Positions 42,761 through 54,123 of a stretch of 64,000 nucleotides of DNA are shown in pieces; position 1 is the stretch's first letter; each line of letters begins with the position of its first letter. The stretch lies in contig NZ_AZFT01000053.1 in assembly GCF_001434405.1 (NCBI RefSeq), positions 784,294 through 848,293 of the forward strand, written 5' to 3'. The stretch comes from Ligilactobacillus apodemi DSM 16634 = JCM 16172. GTDB taxonomy: Bacteria > Bacillota > Bacilli > Lactobacillales > Lactobacillaceae. Both the position numbers and the translations under genes were made by a program. Below the pieces are notes generated by a model. That model had not been told where the DNA came from and did not search any database. It saw nothing but the letters and a program-made list of their open reading frames with translations.

Positions 42761-45142
42761 TTAAGTTAAATAATTTAGCGGCGTGATCCCATCCATTCCG
42801 ATCATTGGATCAATTGATTCTCCAAAAACTAGCTCTTTTGTTAAAACGAACTTAGGCACATCACTTTTAGCAACTTGCTTGTCTTTTTTAATTTCCAAAA
42901 CTGCTTGCAAGCGTTTGGTTAAGCTTGTTTTACGATTCAAAGCCACTGTTTTTATACATTGAGCATATGCTTCAGGCTCACCTAACAAGATCAACTTTTC
43001 CTTTGCTCGCGTCAAAGCGGTATACAATAAGTTACGGGCGAACATGCGCGAGTATTGTTTGACTACTGGCAAAACAACGATCGGAAATTCGCTCCCCTGT
43101 GATTTATGGATCGACATACAATATGCTAAGGTCAAATTACGCAGATCCTTACGTAAAAAAGTTACTTCTTGACCATCAAAAGAGACGATCAATTTATCAT
43201 TTGGTGAAGGATCTTGTTTGACTTCAAGCGAAACGACCTTGCCAATATCACCATTAAAAATATTATTTTCAGGGTCATTTACTAAATGAAGCACTCGATC
43301 CCCGATCCGAAAAATATTTTTACCTGCAACCAGCTCTTTTTTTCGTTCAGTTAATGGATTAAGTAAAGCTTGGAGTGCTTGATTTAAACTGTCGATCCCA
43401 GCTTCCCCACGATACATCGGAGCTAAGATCTGAATGTCATCTTTATTGTTCTCTTTTTTTAGCGCTGCATTGACCACTTTTTCAGTAACGTACTTTACTT
43501 GTGAAGCATGACAAGCAATAAAGGAGCGGTCACTTGTTTTTTGCAACAGATCAGAAGGAACGATTCCGTCTTTAACATCGTGGGCTAAGGAAATAATGGT
43601 CGAACCATCCCCCTGACGGTAAATTTTTTCTAGTTCTTTTTTGGGTAAAGTCTCACTTGCGAGCATATCAGAAAAGACCTGCCCTGGTCCAACTGAAGGC
43701 AATTGATTCTTATCTCCTACAAAGATCACTTGCATTTGAGTGGGAATACTTTCTAACAGAAGCTTAAGTAACATCGTATCCACCATTGATGTTTCATCAA
43801 CGATCAAAAGTTTTCCTTCAAGCTGCTTAGTTTCTTCGGCTAAATCATCTTCGCGCCCGTTTAAACCTAATAACCGATGTAACGTTGAGGCTGGTAGTCC
43901 AGTTGCTTCACTCATCTTCTTCGCAGCTCGCCCAGTTGGAGCAGCTAAAACGATTTGCAATTGACTAGTATCGCTTAGATCAAGTTCATTTAAATGTGCA
44001 AAAAGCCGGACAATTCCCATGATAATCGTCGTTTTACCGGTACCAGGTCCACCCGTTAATAAAAATACCGGTGAACTCACTGCTGCTTTGATCGCTTGTT
44101 TTTGATCAGCTCCATAAGTGATCGCTAAATCACGCTGGATCTTAGCCATCTCTTTTTCAAACTCAGCATCAGATGGTAACTCTGCTATTTGATATTGTAA
44201 TAAACGCTTTAGCTCTTCGGCGATCACATATTCGGCTTCATAATAACTTTTTAGATAAATCATTCCTTCATCTGAAACGACTTTTCCTTGTTCGCCTAAT
44301 TTCAATAGTTGTTCAGCGATCAGTTGCGGATTGATTTTTTGGGGGCGAGCTGTCTCAAGTAATGTAAGTGCAGTTTCTAATAATGATTTTGCATCAGTGT
44401 AAGTATTCCCCGCAAACAAGCTTAATTGCGCAATACTTTCATAAATTGCTGCCCTGATCCTAACTTCACACGTCGGCTCAAAGCCCAATTTAACTGCAAC
44501 TTGATCGGCCCGATTAAAGCCAAAACCTTCAATATCAGCGACTAATTGATATGGATTTTCATGTAAAACTTCTAAAGTTTTCTCACGATATTTTTCAAAG
44601 ATCTTGGTTGCCATACTATCAGAGAAACCTAAACTACTTAACCCGATCAAGGCTTGTTCGGCCCCGTTATCTTCACTGATCCCTGCTAATAAAGTTTCTT
44701 TTTGTTTTTTCGTTAAAGCTAAGCGCTCAATACATGTTGGATCTTTTAAAATCAACTCTACTGCATTTTCGCCTAGTTTATCAACGATTTTTTGCGCTGT
44801 TTTTTCACCAATTCCCGCAAAATGTTCACTCGATAAATAAGCTACAACTCCAGCTTTAGACGATAAGATCTCCGGTTTATAGGTCAAAACTTGAAATTGA
44901 CGACCGTATTTTTGGTGCTCAACGATCCTTCCTTTGAAATAATAACTCGTGCCTTCGATCAATTCTGGAAAATTACCAGTAACGGTCACTTCTAGTTCTA
45001 AATCAAGGTCAGTCTCCTTTACTTCAACAAGGGCAACTTTATATAAACTAGCGGGTGCTTCAAAAAAGATATTCAATACTTCGCCGATCAAATACCCTTC
45101 TTGCTTTTCGTTATCAAATAATGATAGTTTCTCCTGTTGCAT
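42761..45142 (-). CDS. recD2: RecD2-type ATP-dependent DNA helicase
   Basis: RecD2 is a 5'-3' SF1B helicase found where RecBCD is absent; it aids repair and limits recombination intermediates. The 793-aa protein has the RecD2-specific N-terminal OB-like region and helix-hairpin-helix repeats (FAGIGEKTAQKIVDKLG; LSSLGFSDSMATKIFEKY). Walker A is GGPGTGKTTIIMGI, Walker B VDETSMVD, motif III FVGDKNQLPSVGPGQVFSDM and the C-terminal helicase motifs SIHKSQGSEFPIVV and YTALTRAKEKLILLG. AAGGAAGAGATGGC precedes the ATG. It follows a TPR gene by 12 bases. Confidence 0.95.
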   Translation of the reverse strand: MQQEKLSLFDNEKQEGYLIGEVLNIFFEAPASLYKVALVEVKETDLDLELEVTVTGNFPELIEGTSYYFKGRIVEHQKYGRQFQVLTYKPEILSSKAGVVAYLSSEHFAGIGEKTAQKIVDKLGENAVELILKDPTCIERLALTKKQKETLLAGISEDNGAEQALIGLSSLGFSDSMATKIFEKYREKTLEVLHENPYQLVADIEGFGFNRADQVAVKLGFEPTCEVRIRAAIYESIAQLSLFAGNTYTDAKSLLETALTLLETARPQKINPQLIAEQLLKLGEQGKVVSDEGMIYLKSYYEAEYVIAEELKRLLQYQIAELPSDAEFEKEMAKIQRDLAITYGADQKQAIKAAVSSPVFLLTGGPGTGKTTIIMGIVRLFAHLNELDLSDTSQLQIVLAAPTGRAAKKMSEATGLPASTLHRLLGLNGREDDLAEETKQLEGKLLIVDETSMVDTMLLKLLLESIPTQMQVIFVGDKNQLPSVGPGQVFSDMLASETLPKKELEKIYRQGDGSTIISLAHDVKDGIVPSDLLQKTSDRSFIACHASQVKYVTEKVVNAALKKENNKDDIQILAPMYRGEAGIDSLNQALQALLNPLTERKKELVAGKNIFRIGDRVLHLVNDPENNIFNGDIGKVVSLEVKQDPSPNDKLIVSFDGQEVTFLRKDLRNLTLAYCMSIHKSQGSEFPIVVLPVVKQYSRMFARNLLYTALTRAKEKLILLGEPEAYAQCIKTVALNRKTSLTKRLQAVLEIKKDKQVAKSDVPKFVLTKELVFGESIDPMIGMDGITPLNYLT

Positions 45143-45154
45143 GCCATCTCTTCC

Positions 45155-45814
45155 TTACTTTTTCTTGTTTGTAGCTTGGATCACCTGCTCAACATCTTTT
45201 AGTCGTTCATTTAATTTTTGATATAATTTTGGATCACTTTTCTTAGCTCGATCAAAATACTTGCTTGGATCTTCGCCATCAACTACCGCTAATACACCTA
45301 ATTGGAAATTTATCCGGGCATCAGTTGTATCTTTTGCTAAAGCTTGCAAATACATCGCCTTTGCTTGGTTAAAATCTCCTAAAGCTAAAAAACAATCTCC
45401 CATTAAGCCAAGTGTTGTTAGCGTACTTTCTAACTGATCAGCAGTCATCGCAAAGGCTAAAGCTTTTTGATAATTTTCCTTAGCATAGTAAGTTTGAGCA
45501 AGCATTAGATAAGCTTGTGCCTGTAAATCTTTGTCATTGACTAAGCTAAATTCTTTTAGCGCTTCGTCATACAAGGCACTTGCATAATAGACATTTCCTA
45601 AACCATAGTGCAACAAGGCGAGTTTTTGTGGTTTGTCCACAACTGCATTTAGTGCCCGCTTAAATAACTCTTCTGCTTGTTCATAGCTTTTTTGTTCGGT
45701 TAAAACTGTCCCTAAAGCATAATAGGCTTGTTCATCATAGGGATCTTCATCGATTTTTTTTATTAGCTTTGTCGTCAATTCCTGCGTACTTTTTTCTTGT
45801 TCTTTTCGTGTCAA
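45155..45814 (-). CDS. Tetratricopeptide repeat protein
   Basis: A 219-aa soluble protein made almost wholly of TPR units: DEQAYYALGTVLTEQKSYEQAEELFKRAL, ALLHYGLGNVYYASALYDEALKEF, AYLMLAQTYYAKENYQKALAFA, LGLMGDCFLALGDFNQAKAMYLQAL and INFQLGVLAVVDG. Such proteins act as docking scaffolds; the partner is unknown. The start is TTG 45814 after GAGAAGGTAATAGAT. It sits between recD2 and the phosphatase-like gene in a tight leftward operon (gaps of 12 and 15 bases), an arrangement I associate with lactobacilli. Confidence 0.88.
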   Translation of the reverse strand: MTRKEQEKSTQELTTKLIKKIDEDPYDEQAYYALGTVLTEQKSYEQAEELFKRALNAVVDKPQKLALLHYGLGNVYYASALYDEALKEFSLVNDKDLQAQAYLMLAQTYYAKENYQKALAFAMTADQLESTLTTLGLMGDCFLALGDFNQAKAMYLQALAKDTTDARINFQLGVLAVVDGEDPSKYFDRAKKSDPKLYQKLNERLKDVEQVIQATNKKK

Positions 45815-45829
45815 ATCTATTACCTTCTC

Positions 45830-46483
45830 TTACACAATATCACTTGCATCCAGTTCTTTATTCAAATAATCCGTCTTGTTCCAAGCTAAACATTTAAAAT
45901 TTTGACCATCTTTTGTTTCTAAGATCGTTGTGCTCGTATTAGCTAAACCACCCTTAGCTCTGATCTTATCTAAGGGAACTCCCATCAAATGCCTAATTTC
46001 AGCACACAAAGCAGCTCCGTGACCAACGATCAAAATGTTGTCGTTAGGATAACGTTGACAAATAGCTTTGATCTTAGGGGTCATCCGGGCAAAAAGCTCA
46101 GGAAAAGATTCACCTTCGATCTCAGTTGGATCATATTTATCAGGATGATGCCTAAAACCGTCTAATTGAGCGGGATATTTTTTCGCTACGTCGGTAAATT
46201 TCATCCCTTCCATTTTCCCTAAATTAAATTCTTGAAAAGCAACATCTGCTTCTAATTTTAAAGGTTGGTTCAAATTAGCTACGATCTGTTGTGCGGTCAT
46301 TTTAGCACGACGAATCGGGCTACAATAGATTTTGGCAAACTTAAAGTCATTTAGGTATTTAGCCAAATCTTCGATCTCACGATAACTTTGTGGTAATAAA
46401 GGTGAATCGCCACACGCACCTTGATAGCGTCCGGCTAGATTCCATTCGGTCTTACCATGGCGAATAAAAAATAATTTCGTCAC
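45830..46483 (-). CDS. Histidine phosphatase superfamily, phosphoglycerate mutase-like
   Basis: A 217-aa branch-1 histidine phosphatase. The phospho-acceptor motif FIRHGKTEWNLAGRYQG is at the N terminus, with a second Arg in YCSPIRRAKMTA, a catalytic Glu region (FQEFNLGKMEG) and the second His in ILIVGHGAALCAEI. The family includes GpmB and phosphatases such as PhoE and CobC; sequence alone does not decide the substrate. The start is GTG 46483, after AGAAAGAGGGAAGACAA. It is the first gene of the set leading to recD2. Confidence 0.85.
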   Translation of the reverse strand: MTKLFFIRHGKTEWNLAGRYQGACGDSPLLPQSYREIEDLAKYLNDFKFAKIYCSPIRRAKMTAQQIVANLNQPLKLEADVAFQEFNLGKMEGMKFTDVAKKYPAQLDGFRHHPDKYDPTEIEGESFPELFARMTPKIKAICQRYPNDNILIVGHGAALCAEIRHLMGVPLDKIRAKGGLANTSTTILETKDGQNFKCLAWNKTDYLNKELDASDIV

Positions 46484-46564
46484 TTGTCTTCCCTCTTTCT
46501 CATCTATTGGTTAAATTTTAGCACAGATTCAACAAGGCAACCACCGCACAACCATCAGTTTTAA

Positions 46565-46597
46565 AGTAAAAAAGACTGTAACCTAAGTCACAGTCTC
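46565..46597 (-). terminator. Intrinsic terminator of mnmA
   Basis: AGACTGTGAC and GTTACAGTCT pair (46573-46596), followed by TTTTTTAC on the minus strand. Confidence 0.82.
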
Positions 46598-46602
46598 TTA
46601 TT

Positions 46603-47838
<1,236 letters not shown>

Positions 47839-47864
47839 TTACTTTTTTTACCTTGAATTTTCAC

Positions 47865-47896
47865 AATAAAAAAGCTAAGGATTTTTCTCCTTAGCT
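47865..47896 (-). terminator. Intrinsic terminator of the iscS-DUF1831 operon
   Basis: AGCTAAGGA (47896-47888) with TCCTTAGCT (47881-47873), then TTTTTTATT on the minus strand. Confidence 0.87.
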
Positions 47897-47904
47897 CTCT
47901 TTCA

Positions 47905-48243
47905 TTAAACTTTTTCAATGATGTTTCGTGCTAATAAATCAGCCAAAATATATTCTAACTGTTCTTGATTAGCAGCTGCATCTTTACCTTTGAAAATATT
48001 AACTTCTTTTAGCCCATTAGCAGTAGTTGTGACCATCTTAAAACTGCCTAAATCAGCAGCTACAACTACTTTTAATTTAAAGCCTTTAAATGGTGAAGCT
48101 GGATCTAAGGAGCGTTCTAATTGAAATTTTCCGCCCTTAGTTTCCATAAAACCTGTATCGCGTAACGCATATTTTTTTACGTCACTAGATAATTGATACG
48201 TTGTGGTATCGCCTAAAATTTCCGCTGTTTTTCCATAAGCCAT
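47905..48243 (-). CDS. DUF1831 family protein
   Basis: A 112-aa protein matching the lactobacillus DUF1831 family: KTAEILGDTTTYQLSSDVKKYALRDTGFMETKGGKFQLERSLD, then FKMVTTTANGLKEVNIFKG and a C-terminal helix. Function unknown. It is almost always encoded with iscS and mnmA, which hints at a link to tRNA thiolation or cysteine desulfurase. I start at ATG 48243, 7 nt after AAAGAGGTG; a GTG at 48252 lies in that SD. It follows iscS by 16 bases. Confidence 0.85.
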   Translation of the reverse strand: MAYGKTAEILGDTTTYQLSSDVKKYALRDTGFMETKGGKFQLERSLDPASPFKGFKLKVVVAADLGSFKMVTTTANGLKEVNIFKGKDAAANQEQLEYILADLLARNIIEKV

Positions 48244-48259
48244 GTAAAACACCTCTTTA

Positions 48260-49411
48260 CTAATTATTTTTCTTAATGCGTTGACTGATTTTAGCTAATT
48301 GTGTGGCTAATTGAGCAATTTCGTCTGCAGTATTATATTTGCCAAAACTAAAGCGCAATGATTGAACCACCCGTTCATTATCACCATACATTGCTTTTAA
48401 TACATGTGAAGGTTCAAGTGAACCTGCTGTACAAGCCGAACCTGCAGCTGCTGCAAAGCCTGCTAAATCTAAATTAGTCAACATTGCATCGTTTTGACAG
48501 CCCTTAAACCAAATATTAATGATTTGTGGCAACTCATCTGCTCCCATTTTACCATTAACTTCAAAGGAAACGCCATTTTGAGCTAATGCATCACACAACT
48601 GTTGTTTAAAGCCTTGATAACGTTTTTGCAAAGTTTCGCGTTCTGCTTGTTCCAATTCAACGGCTTTAGCAAAACCAGCAATTGCTGGAATATTTTCAGT
48701 TCCCGCACGCCGTTTTAACTCTTGATCTCCGCCCATCAAATGCGAACCAAGATCTAAGCCTTCACGCTCATATAAAAAGCCCATTTGCTTAGGACCATTT
48801 AACTTATGAGCCGAGGTCGATAATAAATCGATTTGATCTCGTTGAACATCAATATCTACAATGCCATATGCTTGTACTGCATCAGTATGGAACCAAGCAT
48901 TGCTCTTAGCAACGATTTCACCGATTTGCGTTAGTGGCATATGACTACCAACTTCATTATTGCCTGCCATGATCGACACTAAAATTGTATCTGGTCGGAG
49001 TGCATTTTTTAAATCAGTTAATGAGATCACGCCATTTTCATCAACGGGAAGATAAGTTACCTCATAACCGTTTTCTTCTAAATATTCCATTGGCTTTAAG
49101 ACTGCTTCATGTTCGATGGCCGTCGTAATTAAATGTCGTCCTTGATTTTTTCTTTTACGAGCAGTTTGGATGATCGCCGTATTATCGCTTTCTGTACCAC
49201 CACTCGTAAAAATGATTTCGTTAGCATTTTTAGCATTGAGTGAATCTGCAAAAATTTGCCGACTTCTTTCCAAGACACCACGAGCTTTGCGACCAAATGA
49301 ATTAGCGGCTGAAGCATTACCAAAGACTTCAGTCATCATTTGTGTCATAGTTTCTACTACTTCAGGTGCCATAGGCGTAGTGCCCGCATTATCTAAATAA
49401 ATATTTTTCAC
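48260..49411 (-). CDS. iscS: Cysteine desulfurase, IscS/NifS-like
   Basis: This PLP enzyme takes sulfur from cysteine to form a protein persulfide for thiolation or Fe-S assembly. The 383-aa protein has NAGTTP at the start, the FTSGGTESDNTAI loop, the PLP lysine in STSAHKLNGPKQMGF and the active-site Cys loop GSACTAGSLEPSHVL. It belongs to the NifS/IscS group I form. Encoded with DUF1831 and mnmA, so its likely acceptor is MnmA for 2-thiouridine. The start is GTG 49411 after GAGGGATCAAC. mtnN lies 12 bases upstream. Confidence 0.94.
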   Translation of the reverse strand: MKNIYLDNAGTTPMAPEVVETMTQMMTEVFGNASAANSFGRKARGVLERSRQIFADSLNAKNANEIIFTSGGTESDNTAIIQTARKRKNQGRHLITTAIEHEAVLKPMEYLEENGYEVTYLPVDENGVISLTDLKNALRPDTILVSIMAGNNEVGSHMPLTQIGEIVAKSNAWFHTDAVQAYGIVDIDVQRDQIDLLSTSAHKLNGPKQMGFLYEREGLDLGSHLMGGDQELKRRAGTENIPAIAGFAKAVELEQAERETLQKRYQGFKQQLCDALAQNGVSFEVNGKMGADELPQIINIWFKGCQNDAMLTNLDLAGFAAAAGSACTAGSLEPSHVLKAMYGDNERVVQSLRFSFGKYNTADEIAQLATQLAKISQRIKKNN

Positions 49412-49423
49412 GTTGATCCCTCA

Positions 49424-50110
49424 CTAAGCTTGCATTAATTCTAAGATCATTTTGGCAGAACGTTTACCAGCATCAATGATAAATTCATCAAATGTTTGGC
49501 CAGCATCTTCATCACCAACATCAGACATTGCACGTACGATTACAAAAGGAATCTTAAATTGGTGTGCTACTTGAGCAATGGCCGCACCTTCCATTTCACA
49601 ACAAAGGGCTGCAGGATAAATTTCTTTGATCTCAGCAATCTTATCACTTGAGGCGATAAATTGATCACCGGTCACGATCAAACCTTTTTTGACCGTTAAA
49701 TTTGCATTCTTAGCTGCTTGTTCAAGTGCTGTCAATAATTCTTGGTCAGCCGGATAGATTTGTGGTTGTTGTGGAAGTTGACCTGGTTTATAACCAAAAA
49801 CAGTAGCATCAGCATCATGGTAAGCTGCTCCGGTTGAAAAAACAACATCACCGACATGAAGTCCCGTGCCGATCCCACCAGCTGAACCTGAGTTGATGAT
49901 TCGATTGACCCCAAATTCAACGATCAAAAGAGCGGTCGTGATCCCTGCTTGGACCTTACCGATTCCGGAACGAACTAACACGACTTCATGACCGTTTATC
50001 TTTCCGGCATAAAAATCAATACCACCTAAGTTTTTTTCGGTACTCTCAGTCAAGTTAGCGCGTAACTCCTTGATTTCTTCTTCCATTGCACAAATAATAC
50101 CGTACTTCAT
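49424..50110 (-). CDS. mtnN: 5'-methylthioadenosine/S-adenosylhomocysteine nucleosidase
   Basis: MtnN cleaves methylthioadenosine and S-adenosylhomocysteine, the second step toward AI-2 and methionine salvage. The 228-aa protein has the family's MKYGIICAMEEEIKEL with the catalytic Glu near residue 12, the INSGSAGGIG phosphate loop, CCEMEGAAIAQVA (Glu binding ribose) and VRAMSDVGDEDA with the catalytic Asp. The AGAAAGG SD lies 14 nt before the ATG, a little long. It is in a leftward run with NUDIX, a small membrane protein and iscS. Confidence 0.96.
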   Translation of the reverse strand: MKYGIICAMEEEIKELRANLTESTEKNLGGIDFYAGKINGHEVVLVRSGIGKVQAGITTALLIVEFGVNRIINSGSAGGIGTGLHVGDVVFSTGAAYHDADATVFGYKPGQLPQQPQIYPADQELLTALEQAAKNANLTVKKGLIVTGDQFIASSDKIAEIKEIYPAALCCEMEGAAIAQVAHQFKIPFVIVRAMSDVGDEDAGQTFDEFIIDAGKRSAKMILELMQA

Positions 50111-50134
50111 TTTCTAAATAACGACCTTTCTTAA

Positions 50135-50356
50135 TTAGAAATTGACAAAGCGCATAAATAAAAAGACTAAAATAATTGCAACGACTAAAATACCGATCGC
50201 AAGATTGAGCTTTTTAGCAAGTCGCTTTGTCTTTTCTTCTTCATTTTCTTGTTTTTGTTGCTTACGCGCAGCCGTTCGACTATAGCTTGTAGTCTCAGTC
50301 GAAGCTGCAGTAGCTTTTTTACTCCGCCGTAAGGGCGTATTTTTTTCTTCTTCCAT
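50135..50356 (-). CDS. Small C-terminally anchored membrane protein
   Basis: A 73-aa protein with a charged, disordered N-terminal half (EEEKNTPLRRSKK, then a Ser/Thr-rich part, then KQENEEEKTKRL) and one C-terminal membrane helix (LAIGILVVAIILVFLFMRF). Tail-anchored topology is likely. I start at ATG 50356 after GAGGTGCTA. It lies between the NUDIX gene and mtnN with spacings of 10 and 24 bases, clearly in the operon. Such a small membrane protein is often found here in lactobacilli; no function is known to me. Confidence 0.8.
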   Translation of the reverse strand: MEEEKNTPLRRSKKATAASTETTSYSRTAARKQQKQENEEEKTKRLAKKLNLAIGILVVAIILVFLFMRFVNF

Positions 50357-50366
50357 TAGCACCTCA

Positions 50367-50909
50367 CTAATTCATCAATTGCCAAAACATCACTGCCATA
50401 ATCGTCTTACTATCACAAATCAACCCATTTTGCATTGCTTTAAGGGCTTCTGGTAAAGTCAATTCAACTTTTTCTAAAAATTCATCTTCATCTTGTGGTA
50501 ATTCTTCGGCTACTTTTTCTAAGCCACTTGCATGATAAAGATAAATTTTTTCATCAGCAAAACCTGGAGATGTGTAAAATGGCATGACTAATTCAATATT
50601 TTGGGCTTGATAGCGTGCTTCTTCATTTAACTCACGAGTAGCGGTCTCTAATGGACTGGTTTGTTCATCTGGCTCGATCTTGCCGGCTGGGATCTCTAAA
50701 GTCACTTGACCTAAAGGAGCACGCCATTGTTTGATAAAGACCATTTTATCTTCTGGTGTGATTGCAATTACACCTACAGCGCCATGATGTCTCACGATTT
50801 CACGAAAAGATTCTTTCCCATTTGGAAGCGTGACTGTTTCACGATCTAGATCGATCACTTTCCCATCAAATAAATGCTCTACTTTAGTAACTTTTTCTTC
50901 AAATTCCAT
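50367..50909 (-). CDS. NUDIX hydrolase, ADP-ribose pyrophosphatase
   Basis: A 180-aa enzyme of the NUDIX family. The NUDIX box is GKIEPDEQTSPLETATRELNEEA (G-x5-E-x7-RE-L-x-EE) and is complete. The N-terminal KVIDLDRETVTLPNGKESFREIVRHHGAVGVIAI and the YTSPGFADEKIYLY segment after the box fit ADP-ribose pyrophosphatase (NudF/YqkG type), which hydrolyses ADP-ribose to AMP and ribose 5-phosphate. AATGAGGTGAACTAA precedes the ATG. First gene of the run leading to mtnN. Confidence 0.9.
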   Translation of the reverse strand: MEFEEKVTKVEHLFDGKVIDLDRETVTLPNGKESFREIVRHHGAVGVIAITPEDKMVFIKQWRAPLGQVTLEIPAGKIEPDEQTSPLETATRELNEEARYQAQNIELVMPFYTSPGFADEKIYLYHASGLEKVAEELPQDEDEFLEKVELTLPEALKAMQNGLICDSKTIMAVMFWQLMN

Positions 50910-50970
50910 TTAGTTCACCTCATTATCCTTGAATTGATTATATCAAATTGGCTTTGATCTTACACCTAAA

Positions 50971-51020
50971 TAATAACAAGTTGCGCCTAAGACGAAAAAG
51001 TCCTAAACACAACTTGTTAT
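50971..51020 (-). terminator. Stem-loop after ileS
   Basis: ATAACAAGTTG (50973-50983) with CAACTTGTTAT (51010-51020) around a partly paired loop. The T-tail on the minus strand is weak. Confidence 0.6.
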
Positions 51021-51026
51021 CAAATC

Positions 51027-53828
51027 TTATTTTTCTAAGCCTTCGCTAAGTGCTTCAGGGAAGTTTTCCGCCACGATTTGGGCACAGTTTGCACACAATT
51101 CTTTAAAGCGTTCATCACTACCTACATCAAGTGTGATTCGACGACAACGTGGGCAAGTTTCACCTTCAGCATGTTTAACAACGATCTTAACGTCACCATA
51201 ATCATCGGCATCTGCTGGTGCGTCAGCAAGTGGTAAAACATCTAATTCAGAGACGATCAAGGCTTGACGAACATCAGTATTTAAATTATCGAGTTCTTGT
51301 TTAACACCGTCAGAAACGTACAATTTAACATGAGCTTCAAAAGATTTACCGATCAATTTTTGATTACGAGCTTCTTCTAAACTCTTCAAGACATGGGTTC
51401 TAACTTTCATGAAACGAGCCCAATTTTCAAGGATCTCTGTTTCATGATCGAAATGTTCTACTGCTGGCATATCAGCTAATTGAACATATTCTTCTGGTTC
51501 TTTAACAAAATTCCAGACTTCTTCAGTCGTGTGTGGCATAACAGGTGTCATTAATTTAGCTAAACGAACCACGGTATCATATAAAACGGTTTGCATTGAA
51601 CGACGTTTCTTAGAATCCTTAGCTTCAATGTAAACAACATCTTTCGCCACAGCTAAGTAGAAGGCAGAAAGATCAGTTGTAATAAAGTTAATGACTTTCT
51701 TATAGATATCCATGAAGTTATAAGTTGCATAATCATCAAGAATCTCTTTAGTAAACTCATTGACTTTAAGTTGCATGTATTGGTCCATTGCTTCTAATTC
51801 TTCAAATGGTAAAGCATCAGTTGCTGGATCAAAGTCAGTCGTATTAGCCAACAAGAAACGCATCGTATTACGGAACTTACGGTAGCTTTCTGAAATTTGG
51901 CTAAAGCTATCCATCGAAACACGCACGTCAGCAGAAGTATCAACGCTTAAGACCCAAAGGCGAATAATTTCAGCCCCCATCTTCTTGATAACTTCTTCTG
52001 GTACGATCGTATTCCCCAACGACTTACTCATTTTGCGTCCTTCACCATCAAGCGTAAAGCCTTGTGACAAGATCTGCTTATATGGCGCATGATTTGAAAC
52101 CGCAACACTTGTGATCAAACTTGAGTTGAACCAACCACGGTATTGGTCAGAACCTTCAAGGTAAAGATCAGCTGGATAAGTTAAATAATCACGTTCGGCA
52201 CAAACACCTTGGTGAGAAGAACCAGAGTCAAACCAGACGTCCATGATGTCAGTTTCTTTAGTAAACTTACCATTTGGTGAATGTTCATTAGTATAACCTT
52301 CTGGTAAGAGATCTTTTGCATCTAGCTTAAACCAAATGTTTGAGCCATGTTTTTCAATTAATTTAGCAACATGTTCGATCGTTTCTTTTTCCATGATCGC
52401 TGTCCCATCTTCAGCATAGAAGATTGGAAGTGGTACACCCCAAACACGTTGACGTGAGATGACCCAATCACCACGGTCACGAATCATATTGTAAAGACGT
52501 TTTTGCCCCCATTCTGGCAAGAACTTAACTTCATTGATTGCATTTAAGATGTTATCGCGGATCTTATCAACGGAAGCAAACCATTGTGGTGTAGCACGGA
52601 AGATGATCGGCTTTTTAGTCCGCCAGTCAAATGGATAGCTGTGTTCATAATCCATTGACTTCAAGAGTAAGTTAGCTTCACGCAATTTCTTTAAAGAAAC
52701 TTCGTTAGCATCTTCGTAAAAGACACCATCAAATTCCGGACCACATTCAGCAGTTAAGTGACCAGTATCATCAACAGGAGCAAAAATATCTAAACCATAT
52801 TTCATCCCCATCTTGTAGTCATCATCACCATAGCCAGGAGCCGTGTGCACTAAACCTGTACCAGATTCAGTTGTAACAAAGTCACCTAACATCACTAGCA
52901 ATTCGCGATCTTCGTAGAATGGATGTTGTGCGGTAATATATTCAAGTTCCTTACCTTTAACAACTTGTAAAGTTTCAACATCTTCCCAACCAAATAATTC
53001 GGAATTCTTTTGTACTAGATCTGCTGCCATCACGAATTTACGATCTTCACCGGCTGGACGAACGACTGCATAATCAAAGTTAGCGTCGATCGTGATCCCT
53101 TCTGAAGCAGGAATCGTCCAAGGTGTCGTAGTCCAAACGATCATATATGTATTGTCATCTAAAACACCTTTGCCGTCTAAAACTTTTTCTGCGTAGTAAG
53201 CAGATGGTGAAGTCACATCATGATATTCAACTTCGGCTTCAGCTAAAGCAGATTCAGAAGACCATGACCAGTAAACTGGACGCTTACCCTTATAAATAAG
53301 TCCTGCTTCAGCCATCTTACCAAAGACACGAATTTGTTGTGCTTCATATTCTGGGTTTAAAGTTAAATATGGATTATCCCATTCACCCGCAACACCCAAA
53401 CGTTTGAAGTCTTTACGTTGTTTATCAACTTGTTCTAATGCATATTCCCGACATTTTTCACGGAAATCGGCAACTGACAAAGCTTTACGGTCAACACCAG
53501 CTTTTTTCAATTGTTGTTCGATTGGTAAACCATGTGTATCCCACCCAGGAACATACGGTGCTCTAAAGCCCATCATTGACTTGGAACGAACAATGATATC
53601 TTTTGAGATCTTGTTCATTGCGTGTCCCATATGGATGTTTCCGTTAGCATATGGAGGGCCATCATGTAGTACAAATGATGGTTTCCCTTCATTTAATTTT
53701 TGGCGCTTTTCGTAAACTTTATTTTCTTCCCATTCTGTTTGACGTTCTAATTCACGAACAGGTAAGTTACCACGCATTGGAAATTTAGTTTTACCTAAAT
53801 TCAAAGTATCTTTGATTCGCATATCCAA
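51027..53828 (-). CDS. ileS: Isoleucyl-tRNA synthetase
   Basis: IleS charges tRNA-Ile. The 933-aa protein has the HIGH motif in [14 protein letters not shown] and KMSKS in [10 protein letters not shown], an editing domain ([14 protein letters not shown]), and the C-terminal zinc finger with four Cys (CPRCRR and CANCAQ), as in Gram-positive IleS type 1. The start is TTG 53828 ([14 protein letters not shown]): SD AGAAAGGA (53869-53862) and an 8-bp stem lie upstream, and with the stem closed the TTG is about 9 nt from the SD. ATG 53822 is the alternative. Expression is controlled by a T-box. It ends the dcw-associated cluster. Confidence 0.98.
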   Translation of the reverse strand: MDMRIKDTLNLGKTKFPMRGNLPVRELERQTEWEENKVYEKRQKLNEGKPSFVLHDGPPYANGNIHMGHAMNKISKDIIVRSKSMMGFRAPYVPGWDTHGLPIEQQLKKAGVDRKALSVADFREKCREYALEQVDKQRKDFKRLGVAGEWDNPYLTLNPEYEAQQIRVFGKMAEAGLIYKGKRPVYWSWSSESALAEAEVEYHDVTSPSAYYAEKVLDGKGVLDDNTYMIVWTTTPWTIPASEGITIDANFDYAVVRPAGEDRKFVMAADLVQKNSELFGWEDVETLQVVKGKELEYITAQHPFYEDRELLVMLGDFVTTESGTGLVHTAPGYGDDDYKMGMKYGLDIFAPVDDTGHLTAECGPEFDGVFYEDANEVSLKKLREANLLLKSMDYEHSYPFDWRTKKPIIFRATPQWFASVDKIRDNILNAINEVKFLPEWGQKRLYNMIRDRGDWVISRQRVWGVPLPIFYAEDGTAIMEKETIEHVAKLIEKHGSNIWFKLDAKDLLPEGYTNEHSPNGKFTKETDIMDVWFDSGSSHQGVCAERDYLTYPADLYLEGSDQYRGWFNSSLITSVAVSNHAPYKQILSQGFTLDGEGRKMSKSLGNTIVPEEVIKKMGAEIIRLWVLSVDTSADVRVSMDSFSQISESYRKFRNTMRFLLANTTDFDPATDALPFEELEAMDQYMQLKVNEFTKEILDDYATYNFMDIYKKVINFITTDLSAFYLAVAKDVVYIEAKDSKKRRSMQTVLYDTVVRLAKLMTPVMPHTTEEVWNFVKEPEEYVQLADMPAVEHFDHETEILENWARFMKVRTHVLKSLEEARNQKLIGKSFEAHVKLYVSDGVKQELDNLNTDVRQALIVSELDVLPLADAPADADDYGDVKIVVKHAEGETCPRCRRITLDVGSDERFKELCANCAQIVAENFPEALSEGLEK

Positions 53829-53869
53829 TACCCACTGTGCTTGGATGGAAAAACACAGCCTTCCTTTCT
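53829..53869 (-). promoter_or_regulatory. SD - stem - start module of ileS
   Basis: AGAAAGGA (53869-53862) is followed by AGG and a stem CTGTGTTT (53858-53851) with AAGCACAG (53842-53835; one G-T pair), then TGGGTA and TTG 53828. Linear spacing is 33 nt; folded spacing about 9 nt. Confidence 0.55.
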
Positions 53870-53881
53870 TTTGGTTAAAAT

Positions 53882-54115
53882 AAAAAGATCCCGTCCAACT
53901 AAGGGACGAGATCTCGCGGTACCACCCAATTTAAGAATTAATAATAATTCCACTCTGCAATCTTATAACGCGATCAACCCGGACAAACTTACTTTTTTCA
54001 GCCTGTCAAAAAAGAGATGATAAACTATAATTTAGAGGATGACCGGTCCTTGCACCATTTTTCCGGCTCGCTTACATCATAAAAAATAATTCGTGTTCTC
54101 TTATAATTTGTTAAG
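53882..54115 (-). promoter_or_regulatory. T-box riboswitch of ileS
   Basis: The T-box sequence GGGTGGTACCGCG (53927-53915) is followed by a terminator, AGATCTCGTCC with GGACGGGATCT (53914-53886) and a T-run. The antiterminator would pair the T-box bulge with sequence just upstream. Stem I features lie at about 54050-54100 (GAGCCGG, then GGTGCAAGGACCGGTC). Uncharged tRNA-Ile should allow read-through into ileS. The isoleucine specificity is inferred from the gene; I did not fix the specifier codon. Confidence 0.92.
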
Positions 54116-54123
54116 TATTGAGA